The notes beneath the pieces are model-generated. The model was given only the letters and a program-made list of their open reading frames with translations. It did no database searches and had not been told where the DNA came from. A stretch of 64,000 nucleotides of DNA from Echinarachnius parma (Eukaryota > Echinodermata > Echinoidea > Clypeasteroida > Echinarachniidae). The position numbers and the translations under genes were made by a program. Position 1 is the stretch's first letter, and every line of letters begins with the position of its first letter. The stretch is from the NCBI GenBank assembly GCA_037951105.1, contig JBAMJV010001328.1:248001-312000 (forward strand), written 5' to 3'. Below, one piece after another: positions 48,929-59,606 of the stretch.

Positions 48929-51900
48929 CTGTGCAAAAGAACAACAACAAATACATGACAAAGGGTACCAAAGGAGGAAAGTATACAAACTTAATACACA
49001 TACATGTATCATGCAATTGGTTCTATTAAAGGCAGTTTTGTATTTTTACAAAATGGACACAAAATGCAAAACTGACAAGATGTGATTGAACATATTTTCA
49101 GAGGAATATGATGGATGGTTTGAATTCAAGGTTCACAACAAAACACAAACAGAATGGACGTACAAAGTTCAATAAACAAACCATGTGACACATACATGAA
49201 CAAAAGAAGTACGTTTACAAGATAACACAGCAAACATGTTCATAACAAGATAATCTTAAATTATCACCAATCTTTAAAAGCGCTTGTTCCAGCAAAAGTT
49301 GTTCCAAGTTAAAAACTATAATTGGTGCAAGAATAAACATTTCATATATTATTGGAGTTGCTATAGATAATGACCACTGTCCTGCTGAGGAAGTCGATTT
49401 GAATTGGTGCCCATACTTGAACCATACTTAGTGGCCAACTGTCTATAGCAGCCAACCTGCCTATAGTGGCCATCAAAAGTGATTCCCTATCTATACTGCA
49501 GTATGAAATTGATGGAAATTTCTACAAGTATGACCACTAAGTCATAGTGCCTTGCATTAAGGCAGAGCCTGGTGGGGCACGTAGCATTCCATCCAGTAAC
49601 TTCAAGAACCTCTAGTGTTGTTCACAGCATCAGGGATTCTCGGAGAAGTCATGTTTTCTGCGCTATCAACGCGAAGAGTCTCAGTAATTTTAAGCGATAC
49701 TTCTGATCAAGGATGAATCATCAAACCAGTATATATATATAAAGTTAGCGCTGCAGAGACAGAAGTTTCTACATGTATTGGCCACTGAGTGCCTTGCATT
49801 TAGGCAGAGCCTGCTGAGGCACGTAGCATTCCATCCAGTAATCTGAAGCACCTCTAGGGTTGTTTGGGGCATCAGGGATTCTTGGAGAAGTCATGTTTTC
49901 TGCGCTATCAATGCAGAGAGTCTCAGTAATTTTAAGTTCGGCATTACAAAGAGAAGGCTGGGACCTATGGTATGCATCAACAAGTTTAGAAAAATATGAT
50001 TCCAGAAAAAAAATATATAATTGGAAAACGCATCACCATTCTAAAGCATGCGTTCATGGGTCTGCATGTACGAAGACTACCTTTGTCGAGAGCGAACGAA
50101 TCATCCGGGATTCTATTGTCTCCAAACGTACGCGTGAATAGAATTGGCATACTCGCAAACGTTTGGCGCGTAGGGAACCATGAAATAATAGTGGTTCCGT
50201 AAGTGGTGGTTATTAATTGCATAGTTTATGAATTACACAACACTTTGCACAATGTTGGGTATCTATTTGATATCACAAAACGGTACCAAAACATATAATT
50301 ATGTGTTGTTCTTTGCCTGGTGGTCCCCTTTAATTTAAGCCATAAGTCCCAAAATCAAATTAATGCCCTTCTCATTCTCACCGGACGATAAAATGGCTAG
50401 CAGTGATAATTCTCCGTCCATGATGACCATGCTGAATATGCCTGACTACAGGGCATGGCGTCATAGTTATACATGGCTTCCAGCAGCTTGTTATCGTACC
50501 CCGTGCTCTGCCTCACCATCTCGACATGCTCGAGGGCGCCATTCGTCATTCCCTGGCTAGAGTCGCAGCGAGACTTCATCGGCAACGCCCCACCTTGCAT
50601 GACTGGCTGTGAGGGTGCACCATTTGTCACCATACTTCCCTGAGGTACCCCTACTGATTGTCCGTTTCCAACACCATTCTGTATTAAGGGCATGAACTGA
50701 CTTCCTACTGGTATTCCTTCGCCGTCATCCATGCGGCTATTTTTAACGTCCATGTCCTCATCGGCCACCGGTGCATAATGGGAATCCTTAAGATTGACAC
50801 CACTGTTGTCATGGTAGCCATTACCATGGTAACCATTGCCCTGATGATGCCCATTACTTTGTCCTCCAGCATTACTGGCATCATTTGAATGCCGCCGCTT
50901 CCTGGAAAAGGCTGGTTGGCAACATGGTATGGAGGTCGCATAGTCCCTTAGTAGCTCAACACTAATTGGATAATTTGGCACATGTTCAATGGTACCGTTA
51001 GAAAGCATATGTTCAACACTTGTGGTACCGTTCGTCGGAAGGGTGCTTTGTGGTGCACTGCCGTTCGTGTGACCATTGAGTGCTGCAGAAGAAATGACCA
51101 TTCCATTACGGGCATTGTGAGAAAGATTTGGCATCAAAGCATAGTCTGTGCAAAAGAACAACAACAAATACATGACAAAGGGTAACCAAAGGGGGAAAGT
51201 ATACAAACTGAATACACATATCATGCAATTGGTTCTATTAAAGGCAGTTCACAAAATGCAAAACTGACAAGAAGTGATTCAACATATTTCCAGAAGAATA
51301 TGATGGATGGTTTGAATTCAAGGTACACAACAAAACAAACACAAAATGGACGTACAAAGTTCAATAAACAAACCATGTGACACATACATGAACAAAAAAA
51401 GTACATTTACAAGATAACACAGCAAACATGTTCATAACAAGATAATCTTAAATTATCACCAATCTACTTCATGACAATCATTTAAAAGTGCTTGCTCCAG
51501 CAAAAGTTGTTCAAGTTAAAAACTCTATGATTGGTGCTCCATACAAGAATAAACATTTCATATATTATTGGAGTTTCTATAGATAAAGACCACTTTAGTG
51601 CCTTGTATTTTGTCCTGCTGAGGAAGTCAATTTGAATTTGTATGGTGCCCATATATCGAGCCTATCTTAGTGGCCAACTGTCTATACCAGCCAACATGCC
51701 TATAGTGGCCATCAAAAGTGATTCCCTATCTATAACGGCCACCTGTCTAGAGTGGCCACTATACTTGTTTCCCTTAATAGGTGGTTACTCTACCCAAGTT
51801 TGACTCAAGTTAATACTGCAGTATGAAATTGATGGAAATTTCTACAAGTAATGACCACTGAGTGAGTGCCTTGCATTTTGGCACAGCCTGCTGAGGCAGG

Positions 51901-54900
51901 TAGCATTCCGTTCAGTAATCTGTTGTTCACGGCATCAGGGATTCTTGAAGAAGTCTTTTTTTCTGCGCTATTAACACAGAGAGTCTCTGAAATTTAAGAT
52001 GCTTCTTTTCAAGGATGAATCATTGAACCAGTTAAAGTTAACACGGCAGAGACGGAAGTTTCTATAAGTAATGACCACTAAGTGCCTTGCATTTAGGTAC
52101 AGCCTGCTGTGGGGCGTAACACTCCATCCAGTAATCTCTAGAACCTCCATGGTTGTTTGGGGCATCACAGATTCTCGAAGAGGTCATGTTTTCTGCGCTA
52201 CCGATGAACAGAGGCTCCTCACAATTGTTGACTCCTGTGCAAGCATCGCTAATTCCAGAAGACGGTACACGTACAATGGCTGAAGAATCTCTTCCGTTCT
52301 CTAGTTCATCTGTAGAAGTAGAACCCAGTTAAAGCTTGCATCAGTCACTGTTGTAACACAGGGTTATCTCTCATCAGAATAAGTGTAAATGTAGCCCCAG
52401 GGCTATTGAAATGTCTGTTACACTATGAAACATCAATGTCCATGTTCACATATAATTGTTCAGTCTACAACTTTAAAAAGCTTGCACAAAATCAGAAGTG
52501 TCATGACAATGCTCGGGTTTGAACATATTAAATACTATTCAAGTTTAAGTGGTTGCAGTCACATATAATGTAGCAAGCAGTATTTAATGTAGGTCCACTT
52601 CATTCATCGTTCCTCATATTTATTTAATTTACAAAAGAATTTTTTAAAATACAATATCGGTGGGTTACATTACATGCATGAACTGTAATTTTTCACTTTT
52701 CATACTTGAAAATATTGCACAAACTATCAGCCTAAAATGTATTTTCATAAATTAGCTAGAAATAGAAGCTTTCACAACATTCATGCACTTTATTTAACTT
52801 CTGAATACACTGTTTATGAGGTACATGAGCTGGCATGATTGTTTGTTATAAATATGGCAGGTAAATTCATACATATTACATATACAATATTTATTTACAT
52901 ATATTCAGCCTCAAATATATCAACTTTTTGCTCTGCTTGCTCATAGATCCATTACATAAAAAGACTGCACAAAACGAGCAAAAAGAGTTTAAAAACTGTA
53001 ATCTGCAATTTTACAGACAATGCAACAGGTATTGTTCATTTGATGTGAATATACAACAGTGCAATATAATTCACTGTCATTGTGATATCATGCTGCATAA
53101 AAACTTGTTTAGTGATGAACATACATGTAGCTGGTTTTTGCATTGTAAATGCATGCACTGTCTCAATAATCCCTTTTGAATTGCAGTGCACATCACATTC
53201 CCACACTTCTTTAGTACATGTGTTAACACTTGTCTTATCACAGATAAGAATAATACAGAACTCAGGACTCACAAGTTTATAAATAACACTAACAAAATGA
53301 ATTTCAATTTACACAATGAAATGCAAAGTAGTCATTTCCACAGCCACACTTGTACATTTATGTACGTGATGCCAAACTAAATTATTTTCATTACAATTGA
53401 AGGAAAAAAAATTGCGCTAGTGCTAGTTCGACTAGAATATACACTGTGGTAGTCAAATGTTTGCATTTAAACCTCACATTGCAAGATACACAATATACAT
53501 ATATATATGCTCTATACAAAAAATGATCATAACACGGCACTGGGTTTTAGCTAGAGATTTGCTGGACCATCAAATGCAGAATGGCTGGTATTTCCAGTGA
53601 TCTTCTTTTGGGATTTTCTTTGACTGTGGCAAGACAGCCACAGAGGGTAGCATTCCATCAGACTCCGTTGCTATGGCAGCAAAGCCCACATCAGCATCTA
53701 TTAGCTCCTCAAGATCCTCTTTAACTTGACTTCCCTCATCCGTGGGGTCCAAGAGTGTTTGAACCTCGTTGTCCGTTTGTGACGCTGGGTTTTGTTGCGA
53801 TCCTTGGTCTAGCAGGGGCCCAGATGAGAATGATTGTCGTTTTGATAAACAGAACAGTGATAGAACAGAGGTGAATGGAACGCAAGCTTGAAAGTCAAAG
53901 CTCTAGGGCTAATAATGTCTGCTCTCAGAATTTCCTGGCAAAAACTTACAAATCATAAAATGGTAATCAGGTGAAAAGTTTTTTGTTAAACAAATCTGAG
54001 GGCATCACATTGTTTTTATTCAGGAATTCTGCTCCTTTCTAGTATTAATCGTTGACATCTTTCTAGGTAATTATCTAAATTAATTCATCACACATTTGCA
54101 CAACATTTTTAATAAATATTCATGTTTGAAGTAAATTATGGTACTTTTAGATACTTCTAAAGATTAAAATTCTGTTAAACAAATAAAAGAAATTAAAATC
54201 CACACTTAAATCATATTTCTTATTTTTTTTCTTCAATTACTCACAATGAACAAGAAGCAATCATTATTATCTTTACCATAGCAAGCAATATAAATACATA
54301 ATCTGTAATTTACATTATGGGAGCTAAATAGTATTCTAGACATAAATCTGACATGAAAATGCTAAAAACATGATACGCTATTAGCGTATCATGTTTTTAC
54401 CATCCTTTCAAACCATCCATCGCGTCTCTAGAAGATACACAAAGCGTCTGTTTTTCTACATGACTTAAAATGTACATTGATTCCTACTGTTATTTGAGGT
54501 TGTTAGTTAGTGTTAGATTAGTATTTGTGATGTTTTAAAGTTTAAACGTTTCACATTATCCACTGTTTATACGTGTTGATTTGTTACCATCCTGTTAGCA
54601 ACCACTGGAATTGGGACAGAAGGCTTGTAGCCATATTTATTCAGTTAACTTTTTTACAAGCCCTGGCCCCTGGCATACCAGTGGTTGCAATTTCTTCACT
54701 TTTTTACACTTCTCTTGTATACTTGATTTACTGAATAAAATAATAATAATAATAATAATAACAAACAACGATCTGAGGAAGGAATGAGGAACTATACAAA
54801 ACACTTGTTGAATTGTTCTTTGTTTATGTGTGTGGGGGCGAGGCGAGTCCAATGATAGTTACAGAATCATGTTTCGGTTCTGGTTTATGAAATTCACTCC

Positions 54901-57900
54901 AAGAAAAATGCATAAAACATATCAGAAATACACTTTCAAGAGACAAATCAAATGAGCTGCAAGTTCAAATTTTACCTCTTTTAAGAATTATATTTCATAT
55001 TTATATTTAAAAGAGGTTTAACTGTGATGAGATACCTACCATTTTCAAATGGCTCTCTATGGTTTCGGCCACAAAATTAGCTTAATCTTGATTTCACTCT
55101 CCAGATGCAAACAAACCAGGGGAAAAATACACGGGGGCGGCGGGCGAATTTGCCCCCGAAATGCCCAAAAGAGCCCCCGAAAAAAAAAAAGAAGAGCCCC
55201 CGAAAAAAAAATTTAAAATAATAATACAATTTTGGTAATTTTTTGGGGGGGGATTTTGGGGGATTTTGTTATTGGATCGTGATCAAATGCCGATCAGATG
55301 ATCACTTACAGCATTAGAGCTTAATAGTAGCCCCTGAAATTCGAAAAAGAGCCCCAGAAATTTGTAGCCTCCGAGATGATAAAAGTAGCCCCCGAAAGTT
55401 GGAAAAGTAGCCCCGAAAAGGAGCCCCCGAAATAAAAATATTAATTTTTTCTTGTCTAACCTTGGTAAAATGTAAGCTAAAGAAGGACTATCCTTCCCCA
55501 AATCTGTACACTTACAACAATGCTAACAATTACATTTTTGGCCTTTTGGCCTTTTGGCCCAGTCGGGCAAACAAAACAAGATTTTCACATTCTTGTGGCC
55601 AGAAACCCGTTTCTGGTGGCCCCAAACACAGAAAAACATAAGAAAATTCTGTTATATTTGGTTGCCTTTACGAGCCTGTGGAATTTAGGATCAATTAAAT
55701 TTGGTAGCCAGAAACTAGTTTTTGTAGTGGCCCTAGGCCAGCAGGGGGTGTATTTTGACAAGGATTTTAACTTTAATTTGATTGTATCTACCTCACTAAA
55801 ATATTTGTTAGGCTAGCAAATCAGTATTCATTAAGCAGTTTCAGAATACCGCTTTGGCTAAAACTATTTTAGTGATCAATGTCGATGCAATCAATTTGAG
55901 CTTAAATCGTTTTCAGAATACACTCCCAGGCCAATTACGAGCACAGCTAACTGTTTTGAGATACCTACCATCATCTACCCTGGCTCTCTTAGCCAGATCC
56001 ATCACCATTCCATCTCCCTCCTCCTCTGGGGTGAGTCTCTTCCGGCTCCCAGCCTCGCCCCCCGAAGACGCAGACACCCCATGACCAGCATGGGTCACAT
56101 GACCCGTTGTCATGTGATTCTGAGCGTCGCCCCCGGCACGGAAATAATCCACGCACTGCCCCTGCTGGTTCTGCACGGCTAGGTCGGGCACGGTGGCACC
56201 AGATGTGCTGCAAATACTGGAGACACAAAATATTGAGACACAAAATATTATTATTTCTGCATTTTTTAAAACATAATTGAAACAGACAATTGTGCAAATT
56301 AACTTTTCCAAGCATTTGGGAGAAGGAATATTTGTTGTGCTTTGGGTACATGGCTTTAAAGGTTAATTTCAAGGCTAAATACTTCAATCATTTTATCAAA
56401 TGCGCTAACAAAAATTACCACAACAGCAAATGACAAAGAAACCTTTCTACCCCCTGCTACCTTGTAATACCCTTTACATCCCAATACAGATCCAGAATTC
56501 ATACACTTTTTTCAAGTCAAATTCCAGGACTTTCCATGACCATTACTGCAAGAATTCCATGACTTTCACTATGTTTATGTAAACAACATTCTATGACTTC
56601 TTTCGCAACTTTTTATACTAAAATAAGGTCAAAAGTATTGATTTGTATTTTAGGAATAAGGAAATGCAAGATAAATTGGAATTCCACGACTTTCCATGAC
56701 CCATATCCTTTCACAATTTCCCCTGACATTCAAGACTTTGAAAAACAACGAGTGAAATTCCATGACTTTCCAGGTTTTTCAGGCCCTGTGTGAACCCTGT
56801 GATCAGAAGCTTCAGATTTACAAGAAACCTTGCCGTCCAAACTTACAAAAGAACAAACTTACTGAACCAGGTCTTAAATTAGGACTCCCCCATGTTGGTG
56901 CCCTGGTGCCAATGCCAACCAGAAATTTAATTTGGCCACTAGCAACTGTTGTACTGGCCACCAACAATTTCAACAATACAACACATTTGGGCCACCTGAA
57001 AGAAAAGTTGAAGGGAGAGCCCAGCCAATTCACCACTGGAACCTGGAACATGTAATAAGTCCATAGATATTATGTTATCTCATAGTCAATGGGTTAAGTA
57101 AGTTAATTCACCTGAAGTCAGCACCATGTTCCCTGAGAATATGAAGACATTCCACACTGCCACACCTCACTGCCTTGTGCGATGCAGTCTCACCCATGTG
57201 ATCCTATGAAGTTAAAGCCAGAAGAAAAAACAAAAATGAGTTAAAATAATCATGTGGATCTGAACTGAAAATAGTTAAAATTATCACACAGTTGTGGGTT
57301 TATTGCTTAAAGGTAGTTTGGATTCTTAAATCAGACATGCAGTGCTATCTTGCAAACACCTTGCACACAGTGCATTATAACCATTGGCTCAGTGTTATGC
57401 AGTGCGCACAAACTAGCCTCGTTTAAAATGGCCACCCACATTGTAGAATCCCCATGGTTGATAATTTGTTTAATAAATGCTGAATAAATGATTTAAGCCT
57501 ATTATTCTCACAGAGTCAGAGTAGATATATTCAATTTCAATACTTAATCTTGCTTTTGCATAAACATATCAGAATGGAAAATAGTATGGTTAAAAAATGT
57601 ATAATATACTAGGTAGAAAATTGAATTAATTTAACAACTCTCAGCTTTTTTGTTTCTATTTTCATTAATTTAGCGAAGTATCCTAAATAGTAGGTAAAAT
57701 GTATTCTTAGGTGGTTAAAATTCAATAACTTCCTGGACAAGAAAAGTGTATTTACCTGTGCATTGACGCTGATCCCGTTCCGACACAACCACGCTAGACA
57801 GGCTGCCTGTCCCTCCAGGGAAGCTACATGAGCGAGAGTAAGACCAGCTCCTTGGGTTGCTATGTCACACGGCAAGCCAGCTTGCAGCAATAGCTGCAGG

Positions 57901-59606
57901 CACTCCACCTGGTTGGAGGGGAAATAAAATAGCCCTTTTAACATTTAACTAAGTAGTACGTTATACTGGTATTACACCAAAAAGCACAATGAACTATTTA
58001 GAGCATTTATGAGCTTTGTACAGAAAGCTACATGATGCACGGTTTGACCTGCTCCTTGGGTCGCTATGTCACACGGCAAGCCATCTTGCAGCAGTGGCTG
58101 CAGACACTCAACGTCTCAACCTGGTTTGAAACTTTGAATTTACAATGCAAGACAGTAAGACACAAGCTAAAAGGTAAAAGGGAGAAAAAAACACCTTTTA
58201 TTGTGTCTTACATTATAAAATACTAATACTGTCACGCAACCAAATAAATACTTTTTTTTTCACGAGGGCGATTTTGAAAATTTTGAGGAAAAAAAATGCC
58301 CTTGTGAAATTATTCACGAGGGTATTTTGGGGCTCACGGGGGCTCTTTTTTTTTTTACATCGTTTTCACTGCTCAAGGGTCTAATAAATGATTATCATGA
58401 TGTGATCTATCTGATTATGCCATGTTTGGTACGTTTCTGGCGCTTCGCGGCTTCGCCCCCGTGCCGTGGCTCACGGGGGCGATTTTAAAGGTATCGGGGG
58501 CGAATCGCCCTTTGCCCCCGTGTATTTTTTTGGTTGCTGTCACGTCACTGCACTGCGAGACCACATAAAAGTAAACAGTGAAAAGAATTTGTGCAGCAAT
58601 ATGTCTGCAAGTCTTATTGGAAGATTTTGCAATTTTCTTTTTTTCTGCAGTTTTGTGATTTTATTTGATGAAAAAAAGTTGTAAACAGAGTTGACTAAAT
58701 TAATCATGTTTAATGTAAATACAAATTACAATAACAAATTAATTATCTCGAACACACAATCTCATTTCCTTTTCACAAGCACATGTATGCTAGCCAAAAC
58801 ATTAGTTACACAAGAACAAAAACTTCCGCAAACAAATTAAGAAAAAAAACAATAGAAATGTACACATTCAATAGAATTATGAAGCGCCTCTATAAAGACG
58901 AGTCAACAAAGGCACAAATCATAACTATTTTTACTCACATCAATCATCAATCATCAATTAAAAAAACCAATAGAAATGTACACATTCAATAGAATTATGA
59001 AGCGCCCTCTATTAAGACGAGTCAACAAAGGCACAAATCATAACTATTTTTACTCACATCAATCATCAATCATCAATCATCATTTCAGACATCAGATTCA
59101 CACCCCTCCCCAATATTTTGCTTGCAGAATTATGAAGTGCCCTCTAGTTTAAATTATAGTTGATAATAAAATAAAATAAAAGTAAAACAGTACAAAAACA
59201 ATAATAAGTGTAAAAAGACAAGTCAACAAACTACAAAGTCAAACAAAGACAAAGGCACAAATCAGAACTATGTTTACTCATAACGTCTCACTCGAACATC
59301 AACCATCAGTTCAACCGTTCAGACATCAGCTTGACATCCCTCCCCAACCCTCGAACACATAAATGACAAAGAATCTTCAATGTTTACCTTTCCGTTATGT
59401 GCTGCCCAGTGCGCCGGTGTCCAGCCAAACAGCGGGTCCTGCGCTACAGCATCGCACACCGACACCACAGCGTCCCCGAGCAGCCCGGACAAAGCGGCTA
59501 GGTCCCCGTCTCGACAGGCGCGATGCAGAGGAAATGATTGCAGGAGATCCTCCGCTCCCCATTTTTTGCCGGCAAAGTTGGCAGAGTTGCTGTCGGTTTC
59601 CATCAT
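48231..59606 (-). CDS. ANKRD10: ANKRD10-type ankyrin repeat gene with alternative terminal exons
   Basis: Shared exons A 59606-59388, B 57908-57756, C 57203-57112 and D 56207-55969 total 703 nt (234 codons plus one base). They encode FPLHRACRDGDLAAL, GWTPAHWAAHNGK, ECLQLLLQAGL, LTLAHVASLEGQAACLAWL and GETASHKAVRCGSVECLHIL, about four ankyrin repeats closely matching human ANKRD10. A basic SRKRLTPEEE and KRARVDD follow, probably a nuclear signal. An in-frame stop lies just upstream of the double ATG start. Exon D ends in phase 1, and four downstream exons with AG acceptors continue in frame to a stop: E, F1, G1, G2 (313, 316, 483 and 466 aa). G tails resemble the human C-terminus. ANKRD10 has no settled biochemical function; regulation of transcription is suspected. 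Confidence 0.88.
49545..49690 (-). pseudogene. Decayed copy of terminal exon F (F2b)
   Basis: Reads SAENMTSPRIPDAVNNTRGS and then an in-frame stop; the rest of the exon F match continues after it. No 5' part or acceptor of exon F. Confidence 0.7.
49769..49930 (-). CDS. Partial but open copy of terminal exon F (F2a)
   Basis: The frame is open to a stop at 49769-49771 and reads SAENMTSPRIPDAPNN then DYWMECYVPQQALPKCKALS, close to F1. The 5' third of F1 is missing and is replaced by sequence related to the start of exon G. An AG in AGCGCAG before AAAACATG would join exon D in phase, but its use is speculative. Confidence 0.5.
   Translation of the reverse strand: MTETLCIDSAENMTSPRIPDAPNNPRGASDYWMECYVPQQALPKCKALSGQYM
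50397..51145 (-). CDS. Alternative terminal exon G1 (proximal copy)
   Basis: Same structure as G2, with a GCACAG acceptor and phase 1, starting DYALMPNLSHNARNG. It is about 250 codons, with a short extra segment (PCCQPA) before SRKRRHSNDASN and a different last dozen residues after MPCS. Differences from G2 are mostly single substitutions with the frame preserved, which suggests both copies are kept by selection or the duplication is young. Confidence 0.82.
51845..51995 (-). pseudogene. Decayed copy of terminal exon F (F1b)
   Basis: The SSRIPDAVNN-like segment is recognisable, then a deletion shifts the frame within the DYWMEC region. The 5' part and acceptor of exon F are missing. Confidence 0.7.
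52062..52309 (-). CDS. Alternative terminal exon F1
   Basis: Acceptor TTCTACTTCTACAG. From exon D phase 1 it reads DELENGRDSSAIVRVPSSG and, further on, AENMTSSRICDAPNNHGGS and RDYWMECYAPQQAVPKCKAL, then a stop at 52062-52064: 82 codons without interruption. It is unlike exons E and G apart from the acidic first residue. No known domain recognised. Three partial relatives lie downstream. Confidence 0.7.
53570..53808 (-). CDS. Alternative terminal exon E
   Basis: Acceptor CCCCTGCTAG. It continues exon D in phase as DQGSQQNPASQTDNEVQTL, then an acidic run including EGSQVKEDLEELIDADVGFA, and ends KEDHWKYQPFCI with a stop at 53570-53572. Nearest to exon D of the four tails. Composition is acidic and Gln-rich, like a transactivation or interaction segment, but the role is unknown. 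Confidence 0.72.
54390..54765 (+). repeat. SINE or LINE 3' end with (AAT)n tail
   Basis: Contains CAACCACTGGAATTGGGACA and TATTCAGTTAACTTTTT and ends in AATAATAAT. The same sequence occurs in inverse orientation at about 63640-64000. The microsatellite tail and dispersed copies fit a non-LTR retroelement end or SINE. Confidence 0.65.
55017..55070 (-). pseudogene. Decayed copy of the exon D donor region
   Basis: AACTGTGATGAGATACCTACCAT... followed by TGGCTCTCT parallels the exon D 3' edge and donor at about 55950-55995. Short and diverged. Confidence 0.45.
55120..55440. repeat. GGGGGC / GCCCCCGAAA repeat copies
   Basis: AAAATACACGGGGGC resembles one end of the hAT-type MITE at 34344-34644, followed by many GCCCCCGAAA units. 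Confidence 0.5.
58043..58122 (-). pseudogene. Decayed copy of ANKRD10-type exon B
   Basis: CTCCTTGGGTCGCTATGTCA, ACGGCAAGCC and CTTGCAGCAGTGGCTGCAG match the 5' part of exon B at high identity, about 135 bp upstream of it in transcript direction. The second half is missing. Confidence 0.8.
58237..58536. mobile_element. hAT-type MITE, second copy, 8-bp target duplication
   Basis: Same family as 34344-34644. CAACC... and ...GGTTG ends are flanked by CTGTCACG at 58229-58236 and 58537-58544. Confidence 0.85.
58851..59345. repeat. Imperfect tandem repeat, unit about 119 bp, in intron 1
   Basis: AATAGAAATGTACACATTCA...GACGAGTCAACAAAGGCAC occurs twice in succession (58851, 58970). A more diverged third unit ends just before exon A. 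Confidence 0.75.
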
